The position numbers and the translations under genes were made by a program. A DNA stretch of 64,000 nucleotides, from the NCBI GenBank assembly GCA_017481825.1, contig JAFUOR010000004.1, positions 1-64,000 of the forward strand. Direction: 5' to 3'. The notes below the pieces were generated by a model. The model made no database searches and had not been told where the DNA came from. It was given only the letters and a program-made list of their open reading frames with translations. Below are positions 8,880-17,201 of this stretch, piece by piece (position 1 is the stretch's first letter; each line of letters begins with the position of its first letter). This DNA comes from Clostridia bacterium. GTDB taxonomy: Bacteria; Bacillota; Clostridia; Christensenellales; Aristaeellaceae.

Positions 8880-9032
8880 GCCGTATTTTTTGTTACAACT
8901 TTTCGTCGAAAACAGTCCGATTTCCAGCAGGATTCCAGCCCCTGCACGCCGAAAATTGTTTTGCTGCAGCGGATGAAAAGGCAAGCCTCATCCGTTGTAT
9001 GATTGAAGAAGATCAACTGAGGTGAATCCACC

Positions 9033-9860
9033 ATGAGGAACATCCTTGCGCTGACCCTTGCGCTGCTGATGCTGCTGGTTTCCCCGGCGCTTGCGGAGGA
9101 TGTCTGCATCATCGACAACGCTGCCGCGGCATCTGCCGAGGTCACTGACCGCAGCTATCTGCGCGTCCGCTGCCCGCTGGAGGGCGAAACGAATGTCACC
9201 CTGACCATTACCGATGAATGGGGCGGCACGGTGTACCAGCGCTCCTACGGCATGTGCAGTGGCACGTTTGAATCCGAGGATATGTATCTGCGCCTGGACG
9301 GCGCGCAGTCCAGCTACACCGTAACCGTGCAGACCGACAGCGCCGCCCATTCCTTCCGGGTAACCCGGGAGATGGCGCGGCTGACCGACACTGCGGTTTA
9401 CGCTGGCGGGCTGACCCTGCGCCAGCTGGCGGACGGCAGCAGCCGCAAATATGCCGTCATTCTCGACGTGGATGCGCTGGAAGACAGCACGCTCACCGTG
9501 CCCATGCTCTCCGACGGCATGCAGCTGGGCTATGTGACCTATGAGATTGAGGATGGTCAGTTGACCGTATCCGCCTCCCTGACGGCGGATGGCAGCATCG
9601 ACAAGACCGCCATCTATGTGGCCCGCGACGCCATCACCGCCCAGACCCTTGGCACCAACCATTTCACCGGCCGTAAGGAGAAGCTCAGCAGCACCATCGA
9701 CCTGAGCGCCACGCCCTACGCCGCAGTGCTTGTGCAGTTCACCGTCTCCTACGATCCCACTACGGCCCAGGCATGGGAAGCGGACGAGGAGTTCACCCAG
9801 CAGCAGCTGGAGCTGTGGGAGCTGATGAAGCTGACCACCGCCAACGAGGCTGTTGGCTAA
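9033..9860 (+). CDS. Secreted protein of unknown function
   Basis: A 275-residue exported protein with a signal peptide (MRNILALTLALLMLLVSPALA, cleavage near residue 22). The mature part is acidic and rich in beta-type stretches; no catalytic motif, membrane segment or lipobox is visible. It has two cysteines early in the mature part, but I do not recognise a fold. The start follows GAGGTGAATCCACC. It is a single-gene unit divergent from leuS and convergent with xpt, ending at a shared bidirectional terminator. A hairpin-forming sequence (CGGATGA...TCATCCG, around 8972-8997) lies just upstream and could be regulatory. Confidence 0.7.
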   Translation: MRNILALTLALLMLLVSPALAEDVCIIDNAAAASAEVTDRSYLRVRCPLEGETNVTLTITDEWGGTVYQRSYGMCSGTFESEDMYLRLDGAQSSYTVTVQTDSAAHSFRVTREMARLTDTAVYAGGLTLRQLADGSSRKYAVILDVDALEDSTLTVPMLSDGMQLGYVTYEIEDGQLTVSASLTADGSIDKTAIYVARDAITAQTLGTNHFTGRKEKLSSTIDLSATPYAAVLVQFTVSYDPTTAQAWEADEEFTQQQLELWELMKLTTANEAVG

Positions 9861-9872
9861 ACAGCATACAGG

Positions 9873-9914
9873 ATCACCCGCATCTGAATGGACGCAGATG
9901 CGGGTGATTTTTTA
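9873..9914. terminator. Bidirectional terminator between secreted protein and xpt
   Basis: Fourteen-bp perfect stem (9873-9886 with 9895-9908) with an 8-base loop, followed by TTTTTT on the plus strand. The T tract reaches the last codon of xpt. Confidence 0.88.
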
Positions 9915-10496
9915 TACCTGAGGACGGAATGTGATCGTTCCCGTCTCCGCATCCATCGCATCAACGATGGCCAGCGATTCCAGGTGATAACCCAGATTGC
10001 GGATGACGCGTCCGCCGATCTGGAAGCCCTTCTCAATGGCAATGCCCAGGCCCTCCACCGTGGCCCCGGCGGACTCGCTGATGGAGATCAGCCCCTGCAG
10101 GGCGCAGCCGTTGGCGAGGAAGTCATCTACAATCAGCAGATGATCCTCCGGGCCAAGGAACTTCTTGGACACAATGACCTGGTTGCGGTTCTTATGGGTA
10201 AAGGACTCCACCTCCGCCACATACATATCGCCCTCAATATTGATGGACTTCGACTTTTTTGCAAACACCAGCGGCACCTTGAATGCATTGGCTGCCGCGT
10301 AGCCGATGGCAATGCCAGAGGCCTCGATGGTCAGCACCTTGGTGATGGGCTTATGCGCAAAGCGGCGGTGGAACTCCATACCGATTTCATTCATCAGCGC
10401 AATGTCCATCTGATGGTTCAGAAAGCTGTCCACCTTGAGCACGTTGCCGGGCTTGACGATGCCATCGCGGACAATTCGCTCTTCAAGAAAATTCAT
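9912..10496 (-). CDS. xpt: Xanthine phosphoribosyltransferase
   Basis: A 194-residue enzyme that makes XMP from xanthine and PRPP in purine salvage. It matches Bacillus-type Xpt in length and in blocks: MNFLEERI at the start, KVLTIEASGIAI (base/ribose recognition), FAKKSKS, and the PRPP-binding LLIVDDFLANGCA. The start follows GGAGGTATGACCC. It lies 18 bases behind a GH43 gene on the same strand, so they probably share a transcript; no purine riboswitch is visible in front of it, and pbuX is absent from the window, unlike the usual xpt-pbuX pairing. Confidence 0.95.
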   Translation of the reverse strand: MNFLEERIVRDGIVKPGNVLKVDSFLNHQMDIALMNEIGMEFHRRFAHKPITKVLTIEASGIAIGYAAANAFKVPLVFAKKSKSINIEGDMYVAEVESFTHKNRNQVIVSKKFLGPEDHLLIVDDFLANGCALQGLISISESAGATVEGLGIAIEKGFQIGGRVIRNLGYHLESLAIVDAMDAETGTITFRPQV

Positions 10497-10514
10497 GGGT
10501 CATACCTCCATCCC

Positions 10515-12050
10515 TTATTCGCCTGTATACCGGAAATCACGGAACGCTGCCTCCGCACCCGCACCCATGACGCAGCAGCCCACGTACGCGCCCACAAAGC
10601 CGCCGGCAGTCTCGCTGCCCAGGAAGCTGCCGTCGGTTTCGGCCAGCACCCGATCATTCACCATCAGGCTGTGCTGCTGTCCTTTTGCGGCGATGGTGAG
10701 CGTGCATTCGGAGCCGTCGAAGGGCGCTTCATACAGCAGCTTCATCTCGCGGGGATAGTCTCGGGGGTTGTCATAATCGGGTTTACCGTATTTTTCGTTG
10801 CGGATGGCACGCATCACCAGACCATTCTCCGTGCGGGTCAGACCCACAAAAAGCCCGTTGAAGCCGTGCTGCAGAAGCAGCAGGCCCGCCATGCCCCTGT
10901 CAGGAGCAGCAAGGGTCACCGCAGCTGAGAAGGTCATGTGCTGCTGGCGGCGGCCATAGAAGCCGGGACAGCCGTTAGGCGCAGCAGGATGGGGCAGCTT
11001 CTCGGGCTCCAGCCAGTCGCAGGTGGAACGCAGCGTCAGCACCTTGCCATCGGTGGAAAAGGTTCCGTCCTCCGGCGTTCCAAGGGTGTTCCAGCACATG
11101 TCGCGAAAGTCGTCGTGATCCGGCTCGGCATAGGGGTGTTCGGGAAGCTTGGGCGCGGGGTACGTCCATTCTACCTTGCCCGTTCCGGGACTGACCACCG
11201 GCCACTCGCCTGACCAGTCCACCGGAGCAATGTAGGTCTCCCGACCCAGATTTTTGTGATAGCCGCCATAGATGCGGGACGCCAGCATCACCATGTACCA
11301 CTCGCCGTTTTGGGTCTGCACCAGATCGCCATGGCCCACGTTGGCAATGGGATAGTCAAAGCCCAGATGACGGTGGGTCAGGATGGGATTGCCCCTGTAT
11401 CCCTCGTAAGGGCCCAGAATATGCTGGCTGCGGGCAATGGTCACGGCATGGAAGTCCTCCGTGCCGCCCTCGGCGATCATGAGGTAATACCAGCCATCCT
11501 TCTTGTACAGATGGGGCGCTTCGGGGGCGGAGGCTTTGCGCAGCGCACCGCGCCAGGCCAGCACACGCTCTCCCACCACGCAGCCCTTCTCCAGATCCAC
11601 CTGACCGATCCACACGCCCGGCACCGCTTCCTTCCAGTCGGTGGTACCCATCATGTAGGCCGTGCCGTCGTCGTCCCAGAAGATCGTGGGATCAATGCCC
11701 GGCGCACCCTTCACATACACCGGATCGCTCCACGGGCCCGCAGGGTCTGCCGCAGTGACGAAAAAGTTCCCCCCATGACTGACGTTGGTAGTGACCATAT
11801 AGAACAGGCCATCATGACAGCGGATCGTCGGCGCATAGACGCCGCCGGAGATTGCCTGCCAGTCCAGGGGCAGCTGCTCCGGACGGGTGAGGCAGTGACC
11901 AATCTGCTCCCAGTGCATCAGATCGCGGCTGTGAAACACCGGCACGCCAGGGAAATAGGTGAAGGACGAGGTTACCATGTAATAATCATCGCCCACCCGG
12001 CAGATGGATGGATCAGGATAAAAGCCGGGCAGCAGGGGATTGTTCAGCAT
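10515..12050 (-). CDS. GH43 beta-xylosidase/arabinofuranosidase (cytoplasmic)
   Basis: A 511-residue glycoside hydrolase family 43 enzyme without signal peptide, so it probably acts on imported oligosaccharides. The five-bladed propeller domain shows the three acidic residues: Asp in GFYPDPSICR (base), Asp in GIDPTIFWDDDG (pKa modulator) and Glu in SAPEAPHLYKKDGWYYL (acid). From about residue 320 a beta-sandwich domain of the beta-xylosidase C-terminal (concanavalin-like) type follows. The start at 12050 follows AAGGAGGTG by 6 bases; a GTG three codons earlier overlaps that site. A TATAAT box at 12083-12088 lies upstream, with only a weak -35. Xylosidase versus arabinofuranosidase specificity is not decided. 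Confidence 0.9.
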   Translation of the reverse strand: MLNNPLLPGFYPDPSICRVGDDYYMVTSSFTYFPGVPVFHSRDLMHWEQIGHCLTRPEQLPLDWQAISGGVYAPTIRCHDGLFYMVTTNVSHGGNFFVTAADPAGPWSDPVYVKGAPGIDPTIFWDDDGTAYMMGTTDWKEAVPGVWIGQVDLEKGCVVGERVLAWRGALRKASAPEAPHLYKKDGWYYLMIAEGGTEDFHAVTIARSQHILGPYEGYRGNPILTHRHLGFDYPIANVGHGDLVQTQNGEWYMVMLASRIYGGYHKNLGRETYIAPVDWSGEWPVVSPGTGKVEWTYPAPKLPEHPYAEPDHDDFRDMCWNTLGTPEDGTFSTDGKVLTLRSTCDWLEPEKLPHPAAPNGCPGFYGRRQQHMTFSAAVTLAAPDRGMAGLLLLQHGFNGLFVGLTRTENGLVMRAIRNEKYGKPDYDNPRDYPREMKLLYEAPFDGSECTLTIAAKGQQHSLMVNDRVLAETDGSFLGSETAGGFVGAYVGCCVMGAGAEAAFRDFRYTGE

Positions 12051-12187
12051 GGGAAGCACCTCCTTGCGTGTGCGTTTCCTCCATTATAGCACGGTTTGGG
12101 GCAGTTGAAAAGGAGTTCGTGCACGCGGCATGGAGACCCTTTGGGGGATACTTGCCTTCTGAGATGAGAGAACCTGGTGCCGGGGCC

Positions 12188-12358
12188 GCCTCTTGCTGCC
12201 GCGAAGGTGCGCTCAGACCGCGGGCGACGCGAGACGACCGTAGGAGAGTCGAGCCAAAGCGTGACCGACAAGGAACACGTGGATTTCGCCCCTCCAATAA
12301 TCACGCTCGCACAATGTCAGCCGAAGGCTCTCAACCAAATCGCGAAAAGGGGTTCGCC
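12188..12358. repeat. Interspersed repeat, copy A
   Basis: About 170 bases shared with copies at 26980-27156 and 50029-50197. The best block is 12233-12264, which differs from 50073-50104 at one position in 32. Other shared parts are a GCCTC-TGCTG start, a GCGTGA...TCACGC inverted pair (about 12259-12306) and an end in AATCGCGAAAAGGGGTTC type sequence. The 12051-12491 gap holds this copy, the GH43 promoter region and a hairpin, but no gene I can support. Confidence 0.8.
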
Positions 12359-12470
12359 GGGGACATCGTTCGGAGCGGCTCCCCGGTGGGAAGTTCGCCG
12401 CAGGCGAAAGCGCAGGGCGATGTTGAGTGAATGACCCCTAAGTAGGTGGAGAATAGCGCTCTCCCGGTGT

Positions 12471-12489
12471 CCAGGAGCAAGGCTCCTGG
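12471..12489 (-). terminator. Hairpin after the Spo0A-like gene, no T tract
   Basis: CCAGGAGC/GCTCCTGG (12471-12478 with 12482-12489) immediately beyond the stop of the minus-strand gene. Similar hairpins lie at the tail of the other two repeat copies. Without a T run, terminator function is doubtful. Confidence 0.4.
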
Positions 12490-12491
12490 CC

Positions 12492-12968
12492 TCACATCAT
12501 CCGCCTCATCCTGATACTCTCAGCCACCTGGGACAGAAATTCAGCGTTGGTGGGGCGATCACCGGTGGGGCTGGCCCAGCGGCCGAGGCTTTGGCGGTAG
12601 GCTTCTGCGCCGCCGCGCTGCCAGGTCAGTTCGATGGCGTGGCGGATAGCACGCTCCACGCTTTGGGTGGTTGCCTCATGCTCCTGGGCAATGCGCGGGT
12701 AGAGCCCTTTGGTCAGGGATCTGCCCAGCACCGGGCGCTCCAGAAGCAGCAGCAGCCCCGTGCGCAGGTAATCATAGCCCAGCAGCTTTGACGGTACACC
12801 GATTCCCGTGAGCATCGCTGCCACGTGCCACGCTGCTGAGTGCTCCCCCGCATGCCCCGGCATCTTCGCCTGCAGCAGTCGGCAGGGCGTGCCTGCTGAA
12901 CCCTCGCTGTCCACCATCAGCAGCATCACCGATTCCCCCGTTTCCAGCCGGAACGCTTCTTCCCTCAT
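12492..12968 (-). CDS. Spo0A C-terminal DNA-binding domain protein lacking a receiver
   Basis: A 158-residue protein whose residues ~50-158 match the effector domain of Spo0A: GIGVPSKLLGYDYLR, SLTKGLYPRIAQEHE, then VERAIRHAIELTWQRG and RPTNAEFLSQVAE. The recognition-helix segment (SVERAIRHAIE) is well kept. The ~50-residue N-terminus is far too short for a phospho-receiver and has no Asp pocket, so activity cannot be switched by the classic phosphorelay. The start at 12968 follows GGAGG by 8 bases. Two TGTCGAA sites (0A-box consensus TGNCGAA) lie upstream of its promoter, suggesting control by Spo0A or by itself. It could be a sporulation-branch regulator or a decoy for 0A boxes. Confidence 0.85.
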   Translation of the reverse strand: MREEAFRLETGESVMLLMVDSEGSAGTPCRLLQAKMPGHAGEHSAAWHVAAMLTGIGVPSKLLGYDYLRTGLLLLLERPVLGRSLTKGLYPRIAQEHEATTQSVERAIRHAIELTWQRGGAEAYRQSLGRWASPTGDRPTNAEFLSQVAESIRMRRMM

Positions 12969-13025
12969 GGATATTTCCTCCATTCCATTTGTCCTCTTTT
13001 GTGCTATGTGTCATGCTTCTTCGTC

Positions 13026-13054
13026 ATTATAGGCCCGTCGGATTCCGCTGACAA
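13026..13054 (-). promoter_or_regulatory. Sigma-A promoter of the Spo0A-like gene
   Basis: Minus strand TTGTCA, 17 bases, TATAAT, about 55 bases upstream of the ATG. Confidence 0.8.
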
Positions 13055-13072
13055 GGGGAAAAGACTGTCTTT

Positions 13073-13123
13073 TGTCGGCAACCTTTGTCGAAAAAAATCG
13101 GTGCTGGCAGATGGTTTTCGACA
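13073..13123 (-). promoter_or_regulatory. Cluster of 0A-box-like sites
   Basis: TGTCGAA at 13086-13092 on the plus strand and TGTCGAA on the minus strand at 13117-13123, plus a degenerate TGTCGGC at 13073-13079. They lie 20-70 bases upstream of the -35 of the Spo0A-like gene, a position suited to activation. The rest of 12969-13192 has only this and the flanking promoter/terminator. Confidence 0.55.
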
Positions 13124-13145
13124 GGCGTTGCAGCGTGTGAGACAC

Positions 13146-13177
13146 AAAAAAACAGGCACGACGCGCGTCATGCCTGT
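13146..13177 (-). terminator. Terminator of the GrpE-like coiled-coil gene
   Basis: Twelve-bp stem (13152-13163 with 13166-13177, one mismatched or wobble pair) followed on the minus strand by a run of T. Confidence 0.8.
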
Positions 13178-13192
13178 TCATCGACATTCTTC

Positions 13193-14392
13193 TTATTCCA
13201 CCGTCACTTCCGCCGGGATGAGCACCTTGCGGTACGTCCCGTCTGCATTCATCGCCGCCACGCCGGGGGCCGTCACCTGCACGATCCTCGCTCCGGGTTC
13301 AGCGCCCTCCGCCGCCATGTGAATGCCCGGCTCATAGGCTTCTCCCATTTGGGGACGTACCGCCTGCAACCCCAGGCGGCGCATGGCATTCTCCATGCGG
13401 ATCATCTGTCCGTCCAGCTGTTTCTTGAAGGTCAGCAGCGCTTCCATGCCCACTGCGGGCGTCCGCAGCGCCGTTAGCTGCATGAGCGTCCCATCCAGCG
13501 TGTCGTTCGCCGTGCGGTAAAGCCCCACATAGCTCTGGGCCAGCATGAGATGATCCGCATCGTGCAGCTGCTGAGCCCAGCGGTTCATGGATTGGGCCAT
13601 GTCCTGCCGGATGGCATCGTAAGCCAGAACGGCCTCCCCGTAACCCTGCAAGGCAGTGTGATCCTCCGCCTGACGCTGGGTCCGAGCCTCCTCAGCAAGG
13701 GACGCAAAGTGCGTCTGAAACACGGTCTCCGCCTCCTGACGGCGCTGCTCCTGCAGCTGTTCAGCCTCCTGCATCGCCACGCGGGCGCGCTCGTCCAGCA
13801 TGCGCTGCACCCTCTGGCTGATGACGCCCTCGCTCAGTTCATCAAGCTGCCTGCGCAGTTCAGCGTTCTCCACGCGCAGTTCGCCCAGACTCTGCTGCTG
13901 CATGGTAGCCATCATGCGGAGGTTCTCGATGGTCTTGGCCGCCTCGCTTTCGGGATCCAGCGCCACAGTGGAGCGGTTCATCTCCTGCATCTGGCGGCTG
14001 ACGGCACGCAGCACCTCCATCGTCTCCAGCAGCTGACGGTTCATGCGGGCCATGGGCGCATCGGTGAAGCGCGCAAAGCGCTCCCACGCCACGACCTGAC
14101 CAGACAGCTCAAAATATGGCACTCCACGACTCGTATCCGCCATCGACCGGCCAAAGACGAGCATCTTGTAGCAGTCGTTCACCGCCGCCGCATCCAACAC
14201 ATAAATCGGGCCATCCGGCGTGCGGCGGTACATGTGCACCAGCTTATCCAGCCATTCGCTCTTGCCCTCATCCCGCAGCTCGTGATACAGCGCATCCCGC
14301 AGATGCTGATAATACTCCTGCCGGGACGTGTGCTGACGCTTCTTCTCCTGACCCTCCACCAGGTCGCTTTGATAAACTTCAATGGCTTTCAC
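13193..14392 (-). CDS. Coiled-coil protein with GrpE-like C-terminal domain
   Basis: A 399-residue protein. Residues 1-110 form an unrecognised domain; about 115-240 are charged, heptad-like and predicted coiled coil (ENLRMMATMQQQ, LRVENAELRRQLDEL). The last ~120 residues follow the GrpE pattern: a helix pair, GMEALLTFKKQLDGQM...RLGLQAV, then YEPGIHMA, ARIVQVTAPGV and KVLIPAEVTV, which lines up with GrpE's FDPNxHxA...V...G...RPAxVxV beta domain. GrpE exchanges nucleotide on Hsp70, so this may serve the short DnaK at 50.3 kb. It is twice GrpE's usual length. The start is GTG at 14392 after AGGGGGAAAAG. Alternative: a structural coiled-coil protein with only fold-level similarity. Confidence 0.65.
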   Translation of the reverse strand: MKAIEVYQSDLVEGQEKKRQHTSRQEYYQHLRDALYHELRDEGKSEWLDKLVHMYRRTPDGPIYVLDAAAVNDCYKMLVFGRSMADTSRGVPYFELSGQVVAWERFARFTDAPMARMNRQLLETMEVLRAVSRQMQEMNRSTVALDPESEAAKTIENLRMMATMQQQSLGELRVENAELRRQLDELSEGVISQRVQRMLDERARVAMQEAEQLQEQRRQEAETVFQTHFASLAEEARTQRQAEDHTALQGYGEAVLAYDAIRQDMAQSMNRWAQQLHDADHLMLAQSYVGLYRTANDTLDGTLMQLTALRTPAVGMEALLTFKKQLDGQMIRMENAMRRLGLQAVRPQMGEAYEPGIHMAAEGAEPGARIVQVTAPGVAAMNADGTYRKVLIPAEVTVE

Positions 14393-14429
14393 GCGCTTTT
14401 CCCCCTATAAACGACTTTTTCTGTCCTTT

Positions 14430-14458
14430 AGTATACCATCGCCGCCAGGGCATTGCAA
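14430..14458 (-). promoter_or_regulatory. Promoter of the GrpE-like gene
   Basis: Minus strand TTGCAA, 17 bases, TATACT, about 38 bases before the GTG start. No heat-shock (CIRCE-type) repeat is seen near it. Confidence 0.75.
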
Positions 14459-14538
14459 GCGTATCGTGGACAAGGGCTCAAGGGTGCCTTCGCGGAAATT
14501 TAACAGGTGTGCCGGATGGCCTGACACGGCGGCAGCCC

Positions 14539-14568
14539 TTGACTTTCCCGCTGTCGGCGTGCTATGAT
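14539..14568 (+). promoter_or_regulatory. Promoter of the small membrane protein gene
   Basis: TTGACT, 18 bases, TATGAT, about 40 bases before the ATG. Confidence 0.7.
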
Positions 14569-14608
14569 GAGCGTGCTGAGAAAAGTATGATACAGATGAG
14601 GTGTCTGC

Positions 14609-15031
14609 ATGCAGGACGAGAACAAGAAACAGCCGCCCTACAAGGGCTTTGCGATTCTGTGCATTATGCTGGTGTCTGTACCGGCGGTGCTGTATGCGGT
14701 TACGCTGGCGGTTTTGCAGACCTATCAGCCCAGCAGCAACGGGCTGGATGAGGCCACTGCCCGGGCGATTGGTCTGGGGCTGGGGATGCTCTTCCATCTG
14801 TCCTGCTGGGTGGCAGGCGCGTTTCGGGATTCCTTCGCGGTGGTGAAGTTCCGCGTGTCGGAGTTTTTTGAGAACATTGCCGGCGGCCTCGGCTTTGCGC
14901 TGGTCTGCTATTGGGATGATATCAAGAGCGATGGAGTGGTGTTTCTGGCGTGCTTCCTGATCATGGCGACAAACGCCGTGCTGTGCGTGGATGGATGGCT
15001 GACCTGCGGCAGGCTGCTGAACGCCTGGTAA
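14609..15031 (+). CDS. Small four-helix membrane protein, unknown function
   Basis: A 140-residue protein with about four hydrophobic segments: residues 13-37, 53-72, 90-100 (shorter) and 110-130. The N-terminus is polar and starts after GATGAGGTGTCTGC. There are no conserved catalytic residues, lipobox or transporter signature that I recognise. It is a single-gene unit with its own promoter and terminator, divergent from the GrpE-like gene and just ahead of the sugar transporter operon, whose separate promoter begins 60 bases further on. It is probably independent of that operon. Confidence 0.7.
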   Translation: MQDENKKQPPYKGFAILCIMLVSVPAVLYAVTLAVLQTYQPSSNGLDEATARAIGLGLGMLFHLSCWVAGAFRDSFAVVKFRVSEFFENIAGGLGFALVCYWDDIKSDGVVFLACFLIMATNAVLCVDGWLTCGRLLNAW

Positions 15032-15046
15032 GTGAAAACATGGCGT

Positions 15047-15070
15047 CGCCCGGCAAACGGGCGGCTTTTT
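15047..15070 (+). terminator. Terminator of the small membrane protein gene
   Basis: CGCCCG/CGGGCG (15047-15052 with 15058-15063) followed by GGCTTTTTT. Confidence 0.8.
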
Positions 15071-15092
15071 TACTGCACGGGGCTGTGAAACA

Positions 15093-15121
15093 TTGACTTG
15101 TATCCAAAGGAAAGGTAAAAT
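15093..15121 (+). promoter_or_regulatory. Promoter of the sugar ABC importer operon
   Basis: TTGACT, 17 bases, TAAAAT. The ATG of the ATPase is 65 bases downstream. No clear CcpA (cre) site or operator palindrome was seen beside it. Confidence 0.75.
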
Positions 15122-15186
15122 AGGACATGTATGGCCCCGCCATGCGCTTTGGTGTGCAGCAGACAATATCAAGGGATGGGATAAAG

Positions 15187-16287
15187 ATGAAGATCGTATT
15201 GCAGCATCTGACCAAGAGATTCCCCAACCGCAGCAAGAATGCGCCGGACGTGATCGCGGTCAATGATTTTACCTTTGAAATTCCCGATGGCAAGCTGGTG
15301 GGCCTGCTGGGGCCTTCGGGCTGCGGCAAGTCCACCGTGCTGAACCTCGTCAGCGGCCTGATGAAGGCAACGGACGGTCAAATCTTCTTCGATGACGACG
15401 ATGTGACCAGGATTCCCGCCGAGCATCGCGGCGTGGGCATTGTGTTCCAGAATTACGCGCTGTATCCTCATCTGACGGTGGAGAAGAATATCCTCTTCCC
15501 CATGGAGAACTTCAAGGGAGAGGACAGACTGAGCAAGGCGGAGATGAAGAAACGTGCCCTGGAGGCGGCCCGGCTCGTGCAGATTGATACGCTGATGGAT
15601 CGCAAGCCTGCGGAGCTCTCCGGCGGGCAGCAGCAGCGTGTGGCCATCGCCCGGGCGCTGGTGAAGCGTCCCCGCGTGCTGCTGATGGACGAGCCCCTGT
15701 CCAACCTGGATGCGCGGCTGCGCCTGCAGACCCGTGAGGAAATCCGCCGCATCCAGCGGGAAACGAAGATCACCACGGTGTTCGTCACCCATGATCAGGA
15801 GGAGGCCATGTCCATCTCCGACCTGATCGTGGTGATGAAGGACGGCATGCTCCAGCAGATCGGCAAGCCGCAGCAGGTCTACGACTGCCCGGCAAATCTG
15901 TTTGTGGCCAAATTCCTGGGTACGCCGCCGATCAATGTGTTCCACGGGCGTGTAAGCGGCGGCAGGCTCTATGTGGGGGAGGATGTGATTCTGCGCGTGA
16001 AGGACGTGCCGGATCAGGAGGTGTATGCCGCCATCCGTCCTGAGGGCTTCCAGCTGGATGCAAACGGCCACTTGAAATGTGCCCTTCGCGGCGTGGAGAT
16101 TATGGGCCGCGATGTGTCCGTGGTGGCGTCTCACCCGGCGTTGGAGGGCGAGCAGCTGCGGGCGATCATCCCTTCGGCCCGGAACCTGGATGACGAGGCT
16201 GCCCAGGTGCGTTTCAGCGTGAATCCGGAAAAGACGCTGATTTTCAGCAAGGATACCCAGGCGCGCATCGACGCGGAGCTCAGCTAA
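15187..16287 (+). CDS. Sugar ABC importer ATPase, MalK/UgpC/MsmK type
   Basis: A 366-residue ATP-binding subunit that powers sugar import. Walker A is GPSGCGKST, the Q-loop VFQNYALYPHLTV, the signature LSGGQQQR, Walker B RVLLMDEPLSNLD and the switch His in FVTHDQEEA. The C-terminal ~120 residues (from about 240) form the OB-like regulatory domain typical of CUT1 ATPases (VYAAIRPEGFQL). The start at 15187 gives the family N-terminus MKIVLQHLTKRF; an upstream frame extension of 20 codons overlaps the promoter. First gene of a four-gene operon that, unusually for CUT1 loci in Clostridia, carries its own ATPase. Confidence 0.95.
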   Translation: MKIVLQHLTKRFPNRSKNAPDVIAVNDFTFEIPDGKLVGLLGPSGCGKSTVLNLVSGLMKATDGQIFFDDDDVTRIPAEHRGVGIVFQNYALYPHLTVEKNILFPMENFKGEDRLSKAEMKKRALEAARLVQIDTLMDRKPAELSGGQQQRVAIARALVKRPRVLLMDEPLSNLDARLRLQTREEIRRIQRETKITTVFVTHDQEEAMSISDLIVVMKDGMLQQIGKPQQVYDCPANLFVAKFLGTPPINVFHGRVSGGRLYVGEDVILRVKDVPDQEVYAAIRPEGFQLDANGHLKCALRGVEIMGRDVSVVASHPALEGEQLRAIIPSARNLDDEAAQVRFSVNPEKTLIFSKDTQARIDAELS

Positions 16288-16296
16288 GGAGGGCGT

Positions 16297-17187
16297 ATGG
16301 ATAACAGAAGCATGAAGGGTTGGCTCTATTTGCTGCCGGCAATCCTGTTCCTGGGCATTTTCATGGTCTATCCGCTCATTGACGTGTTCATCTACTCCTT
16401 TGAGGAGGGCTATAATTCCGCATCCCAGACCTACTATGGCGTGGGCACGTACAATTACTCCTACGTCCTGCATGATCCCTATTTTCTGCAGGCAGTGCGC
16501 AACACCTTCATTCTGGTCATGATCACCGTGCCGCTCTCTACCGGGCTGGCGCTGCTGATCTCCCTGGGCTTGTCCTCCATCCAGAAGCTGCGCAATCTGT
16601 TCCAGACGGTTTACTTCCTGCCCTATGTGACCAACACCCTTGCCGTGGGCCTGGTGTTCATGATCCTGTTCAAGAAAACTCCCTATACCGATGGATTAAT
16701 GAACCTAATCCTCGGCTGGTTTGGCATGCAGCCCATTGATTTCATCGACGGTCCTTACTGGGCGAAGATGTTTGTGCTGTGCTTCTACACGGTGTGGGTC
16801 GTCATGCCCTTCAAGGTGCTGGTGCTGACAAGTGCGCTGGCCTCTGTCAACGATACGTACTACAAGGCTGCCCGGGTGGATGGTACCTCCCGCAGGCGCA
16901 TGTTCTGGCGCATCACGTTGCCGCTGATTTCCCCTACGATGTTCTATTTGATCATCACGGGCTTCATCGGCGCGTTCAAGGCTTACAGCGACGCCGTGGC
17001 GCTTTTCGGCACCAACCTGAATGCAGCGGAGATGAACACCATCGTCGGCTATGTCTATGATATGCTCTATGGCGACAGCGGCGGATACCCGTCCTTCGCC
17101 TCGGCGGCGGCGATTATCCTGTTTGTGATCGTGCTGACGATTACCTGCATCAACCTGCTGGTCAGCAAGAAGCATGTGCACTATTGA
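16297..17187 (+). CDS. Sugar ABC importer permease, MalF/UgpA type
   Basis: A 296-residue membrane subunit with six hydrophobic segments. The cytoplasmic EAA loop that docks on the ATPase reads YKAARVDGTSRRRMFWRITL followed by PLISP. This is the first-permease class of CUT1 transporters. It begins 10 bases after the ATPase stop behind AAGGAGGGC, and is followed by the second permease with a short gap. Together the two permeases form the sugar channel. Confidence 0.95.
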   Translation: MDNRSMKGWLYLLPAILFLGIFMVYPLIDVFIYSFEEGYNSASQTYYGVGTYNYSYVLHDPYFLQAVRNTFILVMITVPLSTGLALLISLGLSSIQKLRNLFQTVYFLPYVTNTLAVGLVFMILFKKTPYTDGLMNLILGWFGMQPIDFIDGPYWAKMFVLCFYTVWVVMPFKVLVLTSALASVNDTYYKAARVDGTSRRRMFWRITLPLISPTMFYLIITGFIGAFKAYSDAVALFGTNLNAAEMNTIVGYVYDMLYGDSGGYPSFASAAAIILFVIVLTITCINLLVSKKHVHY

Positions 17188-17201
17188 AAGGAGGGGAGAA
17201 G

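Noticed and set aside
10497..10514. Purine riboswitch in front of xpt
   Set aside because: Only 18 bases separate xpt from the GH43 gene and no aptamer-like sequence is present.
12013..12434. Short open frames across repeat copy A
   Set aside because: They overlap a non-coding repeat, have no ribosome-binding site and share only a short run with frames in copy C, as expected from DNA similarity.
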